From contig NZ_AP018288.1 of the NCBI RefSeq assembly GCF_002368335.1, positions 4,078,368 through 4,142,367 of the forward strand: DNA of 64,000 nt, in the 5' to 3' direction. Below, piece after piece: positions 27,596 to 37,720 of the stretch (position 1 is the stretch's first letter; every line of letters starts with the position of its first letter). The notes under the pieces were generated by a model. The model saw only the letters and a list, made by a program, of their open reading frames with translations. It was not told the origin of the DNA and did no database searches. Origin of the DNA: Nostoc sp. NIES-4103. Lineage in GTDB: Bacteria > Cyanobacteriota > Cyanobacteriia > Cyanobacteriales > Nostocaceae. The position numbers and the translations under genes were made by a program.

Positions 27596-29746
27596 TTAAG
27601 GATTTAAAAATTCTAAATGGTCACCAGATTGAGAGCGCAAATCTTCCAAATAACCTTGAGTTTTTAACTTACCTTGATCTAATAAAACTATCCAATCAGC
27701 ACGATTCACTACCTTGGGACGGTGAGTAATCAAAATTGTAGTTTTACCTTGGCGATGTTTAAACAATTTATCTAAAACTTGAGCCTCACTGACTGGATCA
27801 AGTCCACCAGTAGATTCATCTAAGATCAGAATTGGTGGATCTGTGACAATAGCTCTTGCTATTGCTAATCTTTGACGTTGCCCACCAGAAATATTTGCAC
27901 CAAATTCCCCTAAAATAGTTTGATATTTATCAGGTAGCTTACTAATAAATTCATCAGCTTCTGCTACTTGGCAAGCTCTGACAATCTGTTCAAAAGTGAC
28001 ATGGGGAGAGCCTAAGCGGAAGTTTTCGACAATCGACCGACTCCAAAAATGTGGCTCTTGGGGAACAAGTACTACCTGTTGTCGAAGACATTCAAGAGAT
28101 AAGTCTTGGAGGTTATACAAACCAATGCGAATATTACCAGATTGCAGTGGATATAACCCAGCAATCAGTTTCGCTAAAGTACTTTTACCACAACCAGATT
28201 TACCAATCAGTGCAACAACTTTACCACCAGGAATTGTTAAAGAAAAGTCATCGATTAAATCTAGGCGACCAGCATAATGGAAATTAATATTTGTACAAAC
28301 AATGTCAGCATCCCCTGCAATCTTGGCGTAAGGCTTGATCTCGTCGCCGTCATTTTCTGAAGTGGCATCTATCACTTCTGTAAGACGTTGTGTAGCGGTT
28401 TTTGCGCGGGTAAATTCCTCAACGAAGCTAATTATAGTAGCAAATAAGCCCAAGAAATTAGCATTCATTGAATTAAAGGCAAATAGTTGCCCGATACTCA
28501 AATTTTCTGCTGGGTTAATTACCAAATTGCCACCAAACCAAAGCAAAATCACGCCACCAACCCCTGAAACTAACCCAGAAAAAGTATTATTAATAATTCC
28601 AATTTGAATTGTTCGGTATGTAACGTTAGCGAGACGACCAAATCGGCTTTGTAATTCATCCCAAAATTGCAACCCAGATGTGGTAGTTTTAAGAGTTAGT
28701 GCGCCTTTAAAAGTTTCTACTAATACCCCTTGTGTTTCTGATTCTTGGACTAAAAGTTCACGAGTTTTTTGTTGTAAAGTTGGCTGGAAAACTATTGTCG
28801 TTAAACTCATAACTATACCGATGAATACAGCTAATATAGTCAGTTTCCAACTATAAAAAACCATGAATCCAAAAGAAATTAAAGCAATAAAAAATTGGCT
28901 AGGTAAACTAACAACAACCTGAGCAACTAAATGATTAATCTGGTCAATATCTTGCAGACGGCTAACAATTTCACCACTACGACGGGCTTCGTAGTATGAG
29001 AGAGGTAATCGGAGAATTTGCCGACCAAATTCTAGCACTAAACCCAATTGCAAACGTTGTGCAAAGTGAGCAATTAAGTTAGACTGGACAAACGACAGAC
29101 TACGAGAAATAAAATTCATTACTACCACAGCGATCGCTACAGTAGTCAGTAACTTTGTATCACCTCTAACCAGCACATCATCAGTCAAGATTTGCATTAA
29201 GAATGGAGAAGCTAAAGATAGCAATCCCAACATCAAGTTAAGAGGTAAAGCTTGAGCTAAAATAGCGCGGTAAATCCAGACGCGCTGAAAAAAACGCCAA
29301 AATCCACCTACTTTTTCATCTTTTTGAGCAAAAAACTTGATTGGATCAGGCTCTAGTAAAAGCATCAACCAATCTGACCAACCTTCAGCTATCTCTTTTT
29401 TAGAAAGATAACGCATCCCTACAGCTGGATCAGCAATTAAACATTTTTGACCTTTTCTACCGTATAAAACAACCCAGTGATTGCCTTTCCAGTGAATAAT
29501 TGCAGGTAGCGGTGCTTCGTTTATCCGGTTTAGCAGTTCTGGTGAAGTTTTCACTGGACGAGCATTAAAACCAAGCGTTTCTGCACCTCTTTTTAGCCCT
29601 AATAAAGTAGTGCCAAACTGACCAGTACCAACGGCTTCACGAATGCGACTCAGAGTAAAAGTACGACCATAATATTTAGAAATAGCAGCAAGGCAAGCAG
29701 CCCCACAGTCTTCTTCACTATGCTGTTTAATAAATTGATATTTCAT
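27596..29746 (-). CDS. Peptidase C39-containing ABC exporter for double-glycine peptides
   Basis: 716 residues. N-terminal C39 protease (catalytic Cys in SEEDCGAAC, His in GNHWVVLYG, Asp in IADPA), a six-helix transmembrane domain about 165-440, and an ATPase with Walker A ALIGKSGCGKST, signature ISGGQRQRL, Walker B ILILDEST and H-loop ITHR. Such proteins cut a leader after Gly-Gly and export the core peptide. Three double-glycine peptide genes lie directly upstream and an HlyD gene directly downstream, giving a complete processing and export unit. Confidence 0.93.
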   Translation of the reverse strand: MKYQFIKQHSEEDCGAACLAAISKYYGRTFTLSRIREAVGTGQFGTTLLGLKRGAETLGFNARPVKTSPELLNRINEAPLPAIIHWKGNHWVVLYGRKGQKCLIADPAVGMRYLSKKEIAEGWSDWLMLLLEPDPIKFFAQKDEKVGGFWRFFQRVWIYRAILAQALPLNLMLGLLSLASPFLMQILTDDVLVRGDTKLLTTVAIAVVVMNFISRSLSFVQSNLIAHFAQRLQLGLVLEFGRQILRLPLSYYEARRSGEIVSRLQDIDQINHLVAQVVVSLPSQFFIALISFGFMVFYSWKLTILAVFIGIVMSLTTIVFQPTLQQKTRELLVQESETQGVLVETFKGALTLKTTTSGLQFWDELQSRFGRLANVTYRTIQIGIINNTFSGLVSGVGGVILLWFGGNLVINPAENLSIGQLFAFNSMNANFLGLFATIISFVEEFTRAKTATQRLTEVIDATSENDGDEIKPYAKIAGDADIVCTNINFHYAGRLDLIDDFSLTIPGGKVVALIGKSGCGKSTLAKLIAGLYPLQSGNIRIGLYNLQDLSLECLRQQVVLVPQEPHFWSRSIVENFRLGSPHVTFEQIVRACQVAEADEFISKLPDKYQTILGEFGANISGGQRQRLAIARAIVTDPPILILDESTGGLDPVSEAQVLDKLFKHRQGKTTILITHRPKVVNRADWIVLLDQGKLKTQGYLEDLRSQSGDHLEFLNP

Positions 29747-29867
29747 AAATAAATTACCCTAGCTCATGACAAACTGATCCTAATAATGTTGTCAATCTCT
29801 TAGTAAGTTTTTGCAATTAATAAAAATTTTGAATTTAGAGCTGATCAACAGTTCAAAAATTTGCTGA

Positions 29868-30197
29868 TTAATCTAGAAGAGAGATAATGCTAAATAACAT
29901 ATCGAATAAACTAGACCTCCTACTTGATCTACGCCCGCGTCCTCTACCACCTAGACTCAATCCAAAAGTAATTTGTGAAAATCTATATCCAGTTTGTTGA
30001 AGAGAAGAAATACTACCATTACTACCAGATACATTAATTGCACTATTGGCAAAAGTTTCTATATCTGTTTTTTGGAAGTACAAATTGTAAAGATTTAATC
30101 CTGAATAACGAGAACGACCACCAGATATAGTTTCTTGTTGTTGTTCGGATACATCAAGAAATAATTCATCAATTTCCGGTTTGATATGGCTAGACAT
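29868..30197 (-). CDS. Double-glycine leader peptide, Arg/Gly/Ser-rich core
   Basis: 109 residues from ATG 30197; the reading that starts at 30266 would add 23 unlikely residues. The leader ends DVSEQQQETISGG near residue 29, matching the other two peptides and the C39 protease. The core has a strongly basic run (GGRGRGRRSSRRSS) followed by a hydrophobic tail (LFDMLFSIISLLD), which differs from its neighbours and suggests a cationic membrane-active peptide. AAGG lies nine bases before the ATG. Exported by the adjacent ABC system (inferred). Confidence 0.72.
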   Translation of the reverse strand: MSSHIKPEIDELFLDVSEQQQETISGGRSRYSGLNLYNLYFQKTDIETFANSAINVSGSNGSISSLQQTGYRFSQITFGLSLGGRGRGRRSSRRSSLFDMLFSIISLLD

Positions 30198-30451
30198 ATT
30201 TTTTAGCCTTGAAAAAGTGGAATTACAATGTTCTATCAACAATGTACATCGCACAATAATTGACAAAAAAAGCAGTTAGCTATCAGCAATTTATGGAAAC
30301 ATCATTAGTTTTGTATCCATTAAAATTTAATATAAAGCTGATTGCTAACTGCCATCAAAACAAAAATCTAGGGTTAGATAGGGGAGCGCTAATTACTCCC
30401 CTTCCTCACGCGTTGAGAGATGATCATACTCATCGCGATATCTTGCATAAA

Positions 30452-30688
30452 CTAGGCAACTACTGCGCTAAAGGAAGAAGCTGTTTGAATGGCTTCTTGC
30501 ATTATCTTTTGCACACCACCAGCGAATAAACTGCTGCCACCAAGACCAGAAGTACTACCTACTGGGCTAATAGTTTCAGATTGTTGGAACGTTTTAGCAT
30601 ATAGGGTGCTAAAGTCTAGAGTCGATAAACCACCTGCTACAACTTCTTGTTGCTCAGCAGATAAATCGGTAAATAGTTCGTGCAACAT
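30452..30688 (-). CDS. Double-glycine leader bacteriocin-like peptide A
   Basis: 78 residues. Leader MLHELFTDLSAEQQEVVAGG with cleavage expected after Gly20, then a core of Ser/Gly-rich and small residues (GSTSGLGGSSLFAGG) ending in an amphipathic helix. It aligns over nearly its whole length with the peptide encoded at 30823-31059, so these are tandem paralogs. It resembles cyanobacterial double-glycine peptides annotated as CTB-family bacteriocins. Activity is unknown. Confidence 0.82.
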   Translation of the reverse strand: MLHELFTDLSAEQQEVVAGGLSTLDFSTLYAKTFQQSETISPVGSTSGLGGSSLFAGGVQKIMQEAIQTASSFSAVVA

Positions 30689-30822
30689 AGTTGAAAACTC
30701 CTTGATTTGACTTGAGTAATCTCGATAATTGGGATACTGAATTTAAACATCAGTTGACTGCAAACGACTAAAGAAAGTAACCCTTTAATTAGCATCCAGG
30801 TTATTCAATCTCTTGAAAAGCA

Positions 30823-31059
30823 TTAGCCAACTAATCCTGAAAATAGAGAAGATGTTTGCAGAATTTCTTGGATTGTCTTTTGGACACCACCAGACACTAT
30901 AGTGCTACCACCAGGCCCTGAAGAAGCTACAACTGGGCCAATAGTTTCAGAGAGTTGGTAGAGGTGGTTATATAATGTTGAAAAGTTAATACCTTCTACG
31001 CCACCAGCTACGATTTCTTGTTGCTCTTCGGTTACATCGATAAACAAGTTGTGAGACAT
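30823..31059 (-). CDS. Double-glycine leader bacteriocin-like peptide B
   Basis: 78 residues, paralog of the peptide at 30452-30688. Leader MSHNLFIDVTEEQQEIVAGG, then VEGINFSTLYNHLYQLSET and GGSTIVSGGVQKTIQEILQ; FSTLY, SET and GGVQK-x-x-QE are shared. First gene of the likely operon leading through the exporter. Confidence 0.82.
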   Translation of the reverse strand: MSHNLFIDVTEEQQEIVAGGVEGINFSTLYNHLYQLSETIGPVVASSGPGGSTIVSGGVQKTIQEILQTSSLFSGLVG

Positions 31060-31410
31060 AGTTTTAATCCTCTGATTTTGAATTGATTTTGCTTTTAGCG
31101 ATCTGGTTGATTGCCTTTGTTTGGTGTCTCAACCTCTCGCTTAATTAATACAATAAGTGAAAGTACAGAGGATAGTCATTTACACTTTCAGTAAACTTAC
31201 TTACCAGATTTAGAAAACTAGATTTCACAATTACGTCATTACCATTACCGAAAAATACATAGTGGTGTCAGAGGCTTTAAAAGCTTGATTTTTCGTTCTT
31301 TACCGAGGATGTTAAAACCCCTCTCCCTATGGGAGAGGGGTTGGGGAGAGGTTCATCGAACTCACGTTAATACAACCCACACGAAAAAAATATGACAATG
31401 GGTGTAAGTC
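31060..31410. promoter_or_regulatory. Upstream region of the peptide operon with a partial repeat element
   Basis: The promoter for the peptide/exporter genes should lie in 31060-31250. At 31311-31372 is a CCCTCTCCC...GGGAGAGGGG hairpin ending TCGAACTCACGTTAA, the same terminal sequence as the complete element at 46761-46922, so this is a one-ended copy. Confidence 0.55.
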
Positions 31411-34400
31411 CTACTGATGCTGCTTAATGGGAATTTCAATGGTAAATTGAGTTCCTTGTCCTGGTGCAGATTTGCACTTCAGTTGACCCCGGTGCTTTTC
31501 AACAATAGTTTGGTAGGAAATCGATAATCCTAGACCAGTACCAGAACCAACTGGTTTAGTTGTAAAGAAAGGATCGAAGACTCGGCGACGTACTTCTTCT
31601 GTCATACCAGGGCCATTGTCTGTAATTTGAATCGCCACGCGGTCAAAATCTAGCTGTTCGGTACGAATATGAATGGCTGGTAAGTCAGCGATCGCTTGGA
31701 CAATTTTCCCATTTTTTTGCTCTAACTTGCGTGAAACATGGCTATTTTCATACTCTTGATCGATGGCATCAATAGCATTTGTCAAAATATTGATAAAAAC
31801 TTGATTCAGTTGCCCAGGATAGCACTCAAGTTTTGGTAGTTGAATGTAATCTTTATAGACTTCAATTCTCGGTCGTCCTGCCTTTTCTTTAAAGCGATGC
31901 TGCAAAATTAGCAACGTACTGTCAATGCCTTCATGAATATCTACCCGTTTCATCTCGGCTTCATCCAGGCGCGAGAAGTTACGCAGTGATAACACAATCT
32001 GGCGGATACGATTTGCTCCAATTTTCATCGATTCTAAAGTTTTTGGCAAATCTTCTTTCAAGAATTCTAAATCAATGGCTTCTTGCCTAGCTAAGATTCC
32101 CGCTGCGGGATGGGGATAGTTTTCTTCGTAATCCTCTACTAGCTGTAGCAAATCTTGAAGGTAGTTAGTTGTATGAACAAGGTTGCCATTAATAAAGTTA
32201 ACTGGGTTGTTAATTTCGTGAGCTACACCAGCTACCAGTTGTCCTAAACTGGACATTTTTTCTGTTTGGATTAATTGAGTTTGGGTTTGCTGTAATTGTT
32301 GCAAAGCTTGTTGTAAATGCTGATTTTTCTCATGAATTTCTAATGTTCTTTCCTGGACTTTGTTTTCTAGATTTCTGCTGTAATCTTCTAAACTTGCTTT
32401 TGCTTCTTGGAGTTTTTTATTAGCTGCTTCCAGTTTGGCATATAGTAAAGCATTTTTCAGAGAGATAGCCATTTGAGAAGAAAGCAGTCCCAACACTTCG
32501 AGCCTTTGGGAAGTAAAGGCATCAGTGGTGAGATTATTTTCTAAGTAAAGAATGCCAATTAATTGTCCTTGGTTAATTAAGGGAATACACAGAACCGACT
32601 TTGGTTTGGTTTTAGCAATATAAGGGTCTTTAATAAACCTTCCTTCTTGAGCAGCATGATTTAAAACAATATTTTCCTTCGTGCGTGCTACGTAATTAAT
32701 TAAAGACAGGGGCAGGTAATATGCTGTATTTTCTAAAGGAATAGATGAACATAAAGTGAATTCATTTTGTTCAACAGAACCCTTGGCTTCAATTATTAAT
32801 TGTCCTGATTTTTCTAGAAGTAAGTAACTCGTTTGAGCGCCAGCATTCTCCATGACAATTCTGAGTAACTTTTCTAGCAAGCGACTCAGGACGATTTCAC
32901 TTGTTAGAGCTTGCGATGCTTTCATAATGGTGGTGAAATCCAACGCACTAGAAGCAATCCCACTAGTTAAGGTTGTTGTCTGAGTTAATTCCCTCTCTGA
33001 AGTTTCTCGTTTATGAATTTGCAAGAAAACTGTTGGATAGTTTGTTTCTAAATCTTTGACTTTTGCTGTTGCTCCCCAACGAATATAGGTATAGTAAGCC
33101 TCAATTAAATAAGTTTGAGCAACTTTCTCTCGACCAAGACAAAAGTAAAACTCTGCTGCTAATTCGTTGGCTATAGCTTCATCTTGAAGGTAGCCTTGCT
33201 CCTTGGCTTTGGCGATCGCGCGATCGTAAAGCTCCATGGCTGCAACGATGTCTCCTAAGACTCGCGCTTTTTCTGCTGCTACAAGTTCATACTTATGCTC
33301 AAAGTTACAAGGAGCGCGGAGGGCCCATTGCTGCATCTTTTGCTGATTTTCTTCAACCAAAGCTAAGTATTGTTGTTTTTCGCTCGTTTGCGCTTGAGCA
33401 TACAAACCGAGAACAGCCAAGGAATAAAAGAAGGTATAATTACCAAAAACTATCACCCACCCGACAACAGGCGTAATGTATTCTGCTGCCAATTTTGCGT
33501 AGGCAACTGCTTGGGCACAGTCTTTAAAGAGATACATTAAAATTGCTTTGGCTTTGTAGGTGAGAAACAGCAAAATGGGATTGTTTGCTGCTAACAAAGT
33601 AGGCAGGCTTTTTGATTCATCAAAACTTTCACCAATTAGTTGATATTTATTTTCCGCTTTTCCTAATAGATTGAAGACAACCTGTCGCCCAATGCTCACA
33701 TTTTCAATAGAATATTCTTGCTTCATTCTCAGCAAGAGTTCTAAATATTGTGTTTGTTGCTGCTCAACTTTTTCTAGCTGCTCTCCTGACCAAAATAAAT
33801 GGCAGCAGTAGTTAACTACACAATATCCTGAAAACTCGATATCACCTGTTTCTAGTCCGCAGTGGGCTCCTTCTATCAATGATTTGAGAGATGTTTTCAC
33901 ATGCTCTTTCCAAGGACGAATAAAGAGATTGAAGAGGTTATATACCTTACATTTGAGTTCTCTAGCATTAAATTTATCCAACAGCTTTAATGCCAATTGA
34001 CCAGACAAGTATCCTGCATCTGTATTCCCCATTAATGCAGATAAAAGCATACCGTATAATGCACATGCAAAAGCTGCTAGACCAGAATAACCATGTTCGA
34101 TACACAAATTGATCTGCGTCAATATAATGAGGGGAAACATATCAGGTTTAGCAAAGGTAGAAGCAGCTGTAACACTGATTAAAAGACGCAAAGTTGCTAA
34201 TTTGTAAGGGTCGGTCATCACAGGAATATCTTCTAAGTCTGCCAGATTTGGCAGATTAGCTACCAATTGCATGTCACTGGGAGTAGTTTCCCAAGAAACA
34301 CCAAGCATTGCCAGTGCAGAAAGTCCCGTGTCCATCGCTGCACCCATCTGGCTTTGAGCAAAATAAAACTGGATTTGCAACTCATACACCTTCACTTTGT

Positions 34401-36960
34401 CGAGGAGGTTGGTTGCGTGTTGCAATGTGACTTCGGTTAAGATGGCTGACCCTTGAAAATTGGTGTTTAAGTACTCTGCTTCTGCTGCTTCTACGTGGAG
34501 GTTGAGCGTTAGGTCATAGTCAGTTTGCCAACTCTTTGGTGTTAGCAATCCCAATCCTACCCTTAAATATCTTACTGCTGGTTCGTAGGCTGTTGCAGCC
34601 TTAGCTTTGCGACCTGCAATCAGATTCAGGTGAGCTAGCTCGTCTTTTTGTGTGCGATCGCGCAGCGCGGCTTGCCGTTCGCTAATCAGTTCCACCCCAA
34701 TATTCAGCTGGTTTACAATGTCGAAGATATTGTCTTCAATTTTTGCTGTAGGGGTGTTTTTTAGCAGCTGTTGACCAATTTTGAGGTGAGTTTCTTTTTT
34801 CTGCTCTTCAGGAATTAGGGAATAAGCAGCTTGCTGCACTCGGTCGTGTAAAAATTTATAGGAAATGATTGGGGTTTCACGGTCTGTATTTAGTTGTTCA
34901 AAGCTATCAAGGGTTAGTGAATCGTCAACGGTTGCTAAAGGAATTTGATAGGCATTGCTGAGGGGTAAAATTAAACCTGATTGCAAAGCTATCCAAAGTT
35001 CTGTAGCTGTTTTTGTTTGAGATTTCTCACGGACAATTGCCAGAATATCTAAATTAAAAGAGTTGCCAATACAAGCAGCTAATTTCAGTATTTGCTGCGT
35101 TTCATCTGGCAGTTTTTGAATATTTCTGGCAACGAGTTCGACAACATTATAATCAGTAATGCCGATGGTTTGAATTTTGCCAATGTCCCACTGCCAACTG
35201 TCAGTTTTAAAGTCAAAAGTTAACAGCTTTTCTTCGTGTAGGGTTTGGAGTAACTGAGTCAGGAAGAAAGGATTGCCTTGAGTTTTATGGAACAGAAGTT
35301 CGGCAAGAGCTTGTGATTTATCGCTTTGTTTGAGGGTGTCGGCTACTATTTGACAAACGTGGTCAACTTCTAAAGCTTGTAGAGCGATCGCGTTCACAGT
35401 TGCACCCGTTTTTTGAATTTCCTCCAAGGTCACTATTAAGGGATGGGTAGCGCTGACTTCGTTATCTCGATAAGCTCCGATTAGTAACAGATGTTTGCTA
35501 TCAGGATCTGTCATCATCAGCTGAATTAATTTGAGAGATGCTGAATCTGACCACTGTAAGTCATCTAGAAATAAAACTAGTGGGTGTTGGGGTTGAGCAA
35601 AGACTTGAATAAATTTTTGAAAGACTCGATTAAAACGGTTTTGCGATTCGGTTGGCCCTAATTGAGGCAGGTCTGGTTGTTGTCCGATAATTAGTTCAAC
35701 TTCGGGGATAACTTCAACAATGGCCTGACCGTTAGCACCCAACGCTTCTAAAAGTTTTTGTTTCCAAACAGCGATACTTTCTTGGCTTTCTGTGAGTAGC
35801 TGCCGAATTAAATCTTGAAAGGCATTGACAACAGAACTATAAGGAATATTTCGTTTAAACTGATCGAACTTACCAGCAATAAAGTAACCGCGTGCTTTCA
35901 CAATTGGTTTGTGAACTTCATTAACCAAAGCTGATTTACCAATGCCTGAATAACCCGCAACCAACATCATTTCTGTTGAGCCAGAATTGGCTGGTTTTTC
36001 TGATACAGTTGCAACGCGAACAAAAGCCTCGATGAGTGTAGCAACTTCAGTTTCACGACCGTAAAGTTTTTGAGGAATTTGTAGTTGACCTGAACGGTCT
36101 TGTTCGCCCAAAATAAAGTTTTCTATCTTGCCTGTAGTTTCAAGCTGGACAAGACAAGTTTTTAAATCAGCTTCTAAACCAACGGCGCTTTGATATCTAT
36201 CTTCTGCTGTCTTTGCCAACAACTTCAAGATGATGTTAGAAATCGCTTGAGGAATTTCAGGATTTCGTTCACTTGGAGGTAAGGGTTGTTTGGCAATGTG
36301 ACAGTGAACTAACTCCATTGGGTCAGTTGTTACAAAAGGTAACTTACCTGTGAGAATTTCATAAAAAGTGACTCCTAAAGAGTAAAAGTCGGTACGATAA
36401 TCAATGGAACGATTCATGCGCCCGGTTTGTTCCGGCGACATATAAGCAAGTGTACCTTGAATAAATTTTGGATTGCTAAAGCTAGGATTCTCTTTTGATA
36501 AGCGCGAAGCAATGCTGAAGTCAGTAATTTTGACTTGCAAAGTTTCTGGATGGATAATCAGATTTTGGCTTTTAATATCTTTATGGATAATGTGATTTTC
36601 GTGCAGAGCAAACAGTGTATTTGCTAGCTGAATAGCAATTTTTAGAAAGGAAACAATATCAACAGGATTGTGATCAATAAATTGCTTGATCGATTGACCA
36701 CCAAAATCTTCCAAGACTAGAACAAGACTGTTGCGATAGTTCTCTAGTCCGTATGGTTGAACGATTCCGGCTATTTGGAGTTGTTTTGAAATCTCGTATT
36801 CGTGCCGGAGTTGGGTGATTTCTTCTAAGGTGGGACACTCGGCGCGCAGAGTTTTGAGAATAACTGCTTTGCCGTCTTTTTCCCTGAATGCCCGATAAAT
36901 AACGGTTCTTAAATCTTCATAAACTGTTTCTATAACTTTGTATTCTAAAAGAGTAGTCAT
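31411..36960 (-). CDS. Ser/Thr kinase - AAA ATPase - GAF - histidine kinase hybrid
   Basis: 1849 residues. Protein kinase domain about 5-265 (catalytic loop IIHKDIKSQN; DFS in place of DFG in KITDFSIAS), P-loop ATPase about 290-560 (GYSGIGKSALV; LFLDDLQWSD), a long helical-repeat region about 600-1330, GAF about 1400-1560, coiled coil, then HisKA with the phospho-acceptor His in GVAHEINNPVNFI and a catalytic ATP-binding domain (NILTNAIDA, DNGPGM, GTGLGLS). Such giant two-kinase proteins are frequent in Nostocales. It lies upstream of the peptide/exporter genes on the same strand, but 350 bp apart, so a link is only possible. Confidence 0.9.
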   Translation of the reverse strand: MTTLLEYKVIETVYEDLRTVIYRAFREKDGKAVILKTLRAECPTLEEITQLRHEYEISKQLQIAGIVQPYGLENYRNSLVLVLEDFGGQSIKQFIDHNPVDIVSFLKIAIQLANTLFALHENHIIHKDIKSQNLIIHPETLQVKITDFSIASRLSKENPSFSNPKFIQGTLAYMSPEQTGRMNRSIDYRTDFYSLGVTFYEILTGKLPFVTTDPMELVHCHIAKQPLPPSERNPEIPQAISNIILKLLAKTAEDRYQSAVGLEADLKTCLVQLETTGKIENFILGEQDRSGQLQIPQKLYGRETEVATLIEAFVRVATVSEKPANSGSTEMMLVAGYSGIGKSALVNEVHKPIVKARGYFIAGKFDQFKRNIPYSSVVNAFQDLIRQLLTESQESIAVWKQKLLEALGANGQAIVEVIPEVELIIGQQPDLPQLGPTESQNRFNRVFQKFIQVFAQPQHPLVLFLDDLQWSDSASLKLIQLMMTDPDSKHLLLIGAYRDNEVSATHPLIVTLEEIQKTGATVNAIALQALEVDHVCQIVADTLKQSDKSQALAELLFHKTQGNPFFLTQLLQTLHEEKLLTFDFKTDSWQWDIGKIQTIGITDYNVVELVARNIQKLPDETQQILKLAACIGNSFNLDILAIVREKSQTKTATELWIALQSGLILPLSNAYQIPLATVDDSLTLDSFEQLNTDRETPIISYKFLHDRVQQAAYSLIPEEQKKETHLKIGQQLLKNTPTAKIEDNIFDIVNQLNIGVELISERQAALRDRTQKDELAHLNLIAGRKAKAATAYEPAVRYLRVGLGLLTPKSWQTDYDLTLNLHVEAAEAEYLNTNFQGSAILTEVTLQHATNLLDKVKVYELQIQFYFAQSQMGAAMDTGLSALAMLGVSWETTPSDMQLVANLPNLADLEDIPVMTDPYKLATLRLLISVTAASTFAKPDMFPLIILTQINLCIEHGYSGLAAFACALYGMLLSALMGNTDAGYLSGQLALKLLDKFNARELKCKVYNLFNLFIRPWKEHVKTSLKSLIEGAHCGLETGDIEFSGYCVVNYCCHLFWSGEQLEKVEQQQTQYLELLLRMKQEYSIENVSIGRQVVFNLLGKAENKYQLIGESFDESKSLPTLLAANNPILLFLTYKAKAILMYLFKDCAQAVAYAKLAAEYITPVVGWVIVFGNYTFFYSLAVLGLYAQAQTSEKQQYLALVEENQQKMQQWALRAPCNFEHKYELVAAEKARVLGDIVAAMELYDRAIAKAKEQGYLQDEAIANELAAEFYFCLGREKVAQTYLIEAYYTYIRWGATAKVKDLETNYPTVFLQIHKRETSERELTQTTTLTSGIASSALDFTTIMKASQALTSEIVLSRLLEKLLRIVMENAGAQTSYLLLEKSGQLIIEAKGSVEQNEFTLCSSIPLENTAYYLPLSLINYVARTKENIVLNHAAQEGRFIKDPYIAKTKPKSVLCIPLINQGQLIGILYLENNLTTDAFTSQRLEVLGLLSSQMAISLKNALLYAKLEAANKKLQEAKASLEDYSRNLENKVQERTLEIHEKNQHLQQALQQLQQTQTQLIQTEKMSSLGQLVAGVAHEINNPVNFINGNLVHTTNYLQDLLQLVEDYEENYPHPAAGILARQEAIDLEFLKEDLPKTLESMKIGANRIRQIVLSLRNFSRLDEAEMKRVDIHEGIDSTLLILQHRFKEKAGRPRIEVYKDYIQLPKLECYPGQLNQVFINILTNAIDAIDQEYENSHVSRKLEQKNGKIVQAIADLPAIHIRTEQLDFDRVAIQITDNGPGMTEEVRRRVFDPFFTTKPVGSGTGLGLSISYQTIVEKHRGQLKCKSAPGQGTQFTIEIPIKQHQ

Positions 36961-37337
36961 AACTTTTCTGGTTTTGCTATCGTAACTGACACATTAAAAG
37001 GGAAAAAAACACATTTTTGACTAGAAGAACTCTGGCAATTAGGGGATTGCTTCCCTTACTGGCCGTCTCAGGAATGGCGATAGTAATCCTAATATTCTCC
37101 TATTAATTTAATATTCCCAAGACCATTGCTTAATTTAGAAGATTCATCAAAACTATAAATACTGATGTTGTCTGTCTCCTGTAGATGAATAAATTATAGT
37201 CTTCGTTAATATACAAATTAGGATGCATTGTTGAAAATCATTAAGAAAAAATACAGAGAAAATCGCAATTTAGATAAAATGTCTGTAAAGGGGCGTTGTA
37301 GGGACAATTCATAAATTCCCTTCAAGACTAAAGTTGT
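36961..37337. other. Intergenic region without recognised gene
   Basis: AT-rich sequence upstream of the giant kinase gene; presumably holds its promoter. No repeat or ORF stands out before the inverted-repeat element at 37338. Confidence 0.45.
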
Positions 37338-37436
37338 ATCACGCCAGTAGGGTGCGTATCGGCGAGAGTACGGCACCGAAAATTATTGACGGTGCGTTAT
37401 GGACGCAAGTCCATAACGCACCCTACTGGTGTGACA
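37338..37436. mobile_element. MITE-like nested palindrome
   Basis: Terminal inverted repeats of about 20 bp (core CCAGTAGGGTGCGT at 37344-37357 and its complement at 37416-37429) enclose a second, perfect stem GGTGCGTTATGGAC/GTCCATAACGCACC (37391-37422). About 99 bp, no coding capacity. A short dispersed repeat follows at 37460-37510 (GCGTAAGCGGCTTGCCGCAGG). Confidence 0.75.
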
Positions 37437-37660
37437 AGGCTAAAATGGTGGATTAACGTAGACGCGTAAGCGGCTTGCCGCAGGCTACCGCACCAGGCGC
37501 AGAGAACACAGAGATATTAGAAAAAATTTATGCACTAAATTAGTTTGGTCACGCCACTACAAAACTACAAAACTACTAGAAGAGTTAAAACCTATGCTGG
37601 CCATACTTGTGTGTACACCGTAGCCTAAAAGGCGAGGGAGGAGAAACGAAAAAATGAAGA

Positions 37661-37686
37661 CCCCGCCCTTAAGGGCGGGGTTTTAA
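37661..37686. terminator. Perfect GC palindrome, terminator-like
   Basis: CCCCGCCCTTAAGGGCGGGG (37661-37680) followed by TTTT on the plus strand; on the minus strand a T-rich tract also follows. It could end the minus-strand membrane-protein gene whose stop is at 37721, or be a repeat-derived hairpin like that at 14881-14900. Confidence 0.5.
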
Positions 37687-37720
37687 AGTGAAACGGTATC
37701 AGTCCCATTCCCTATTGCCC

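Noticed and set aside
29868..30266. Longer 132-residue start for the third peptide
   Set aside because: The extra 23 residues precede a normal leader; ATG 30197 has a better ribosome site and aligns with the other two peptides.
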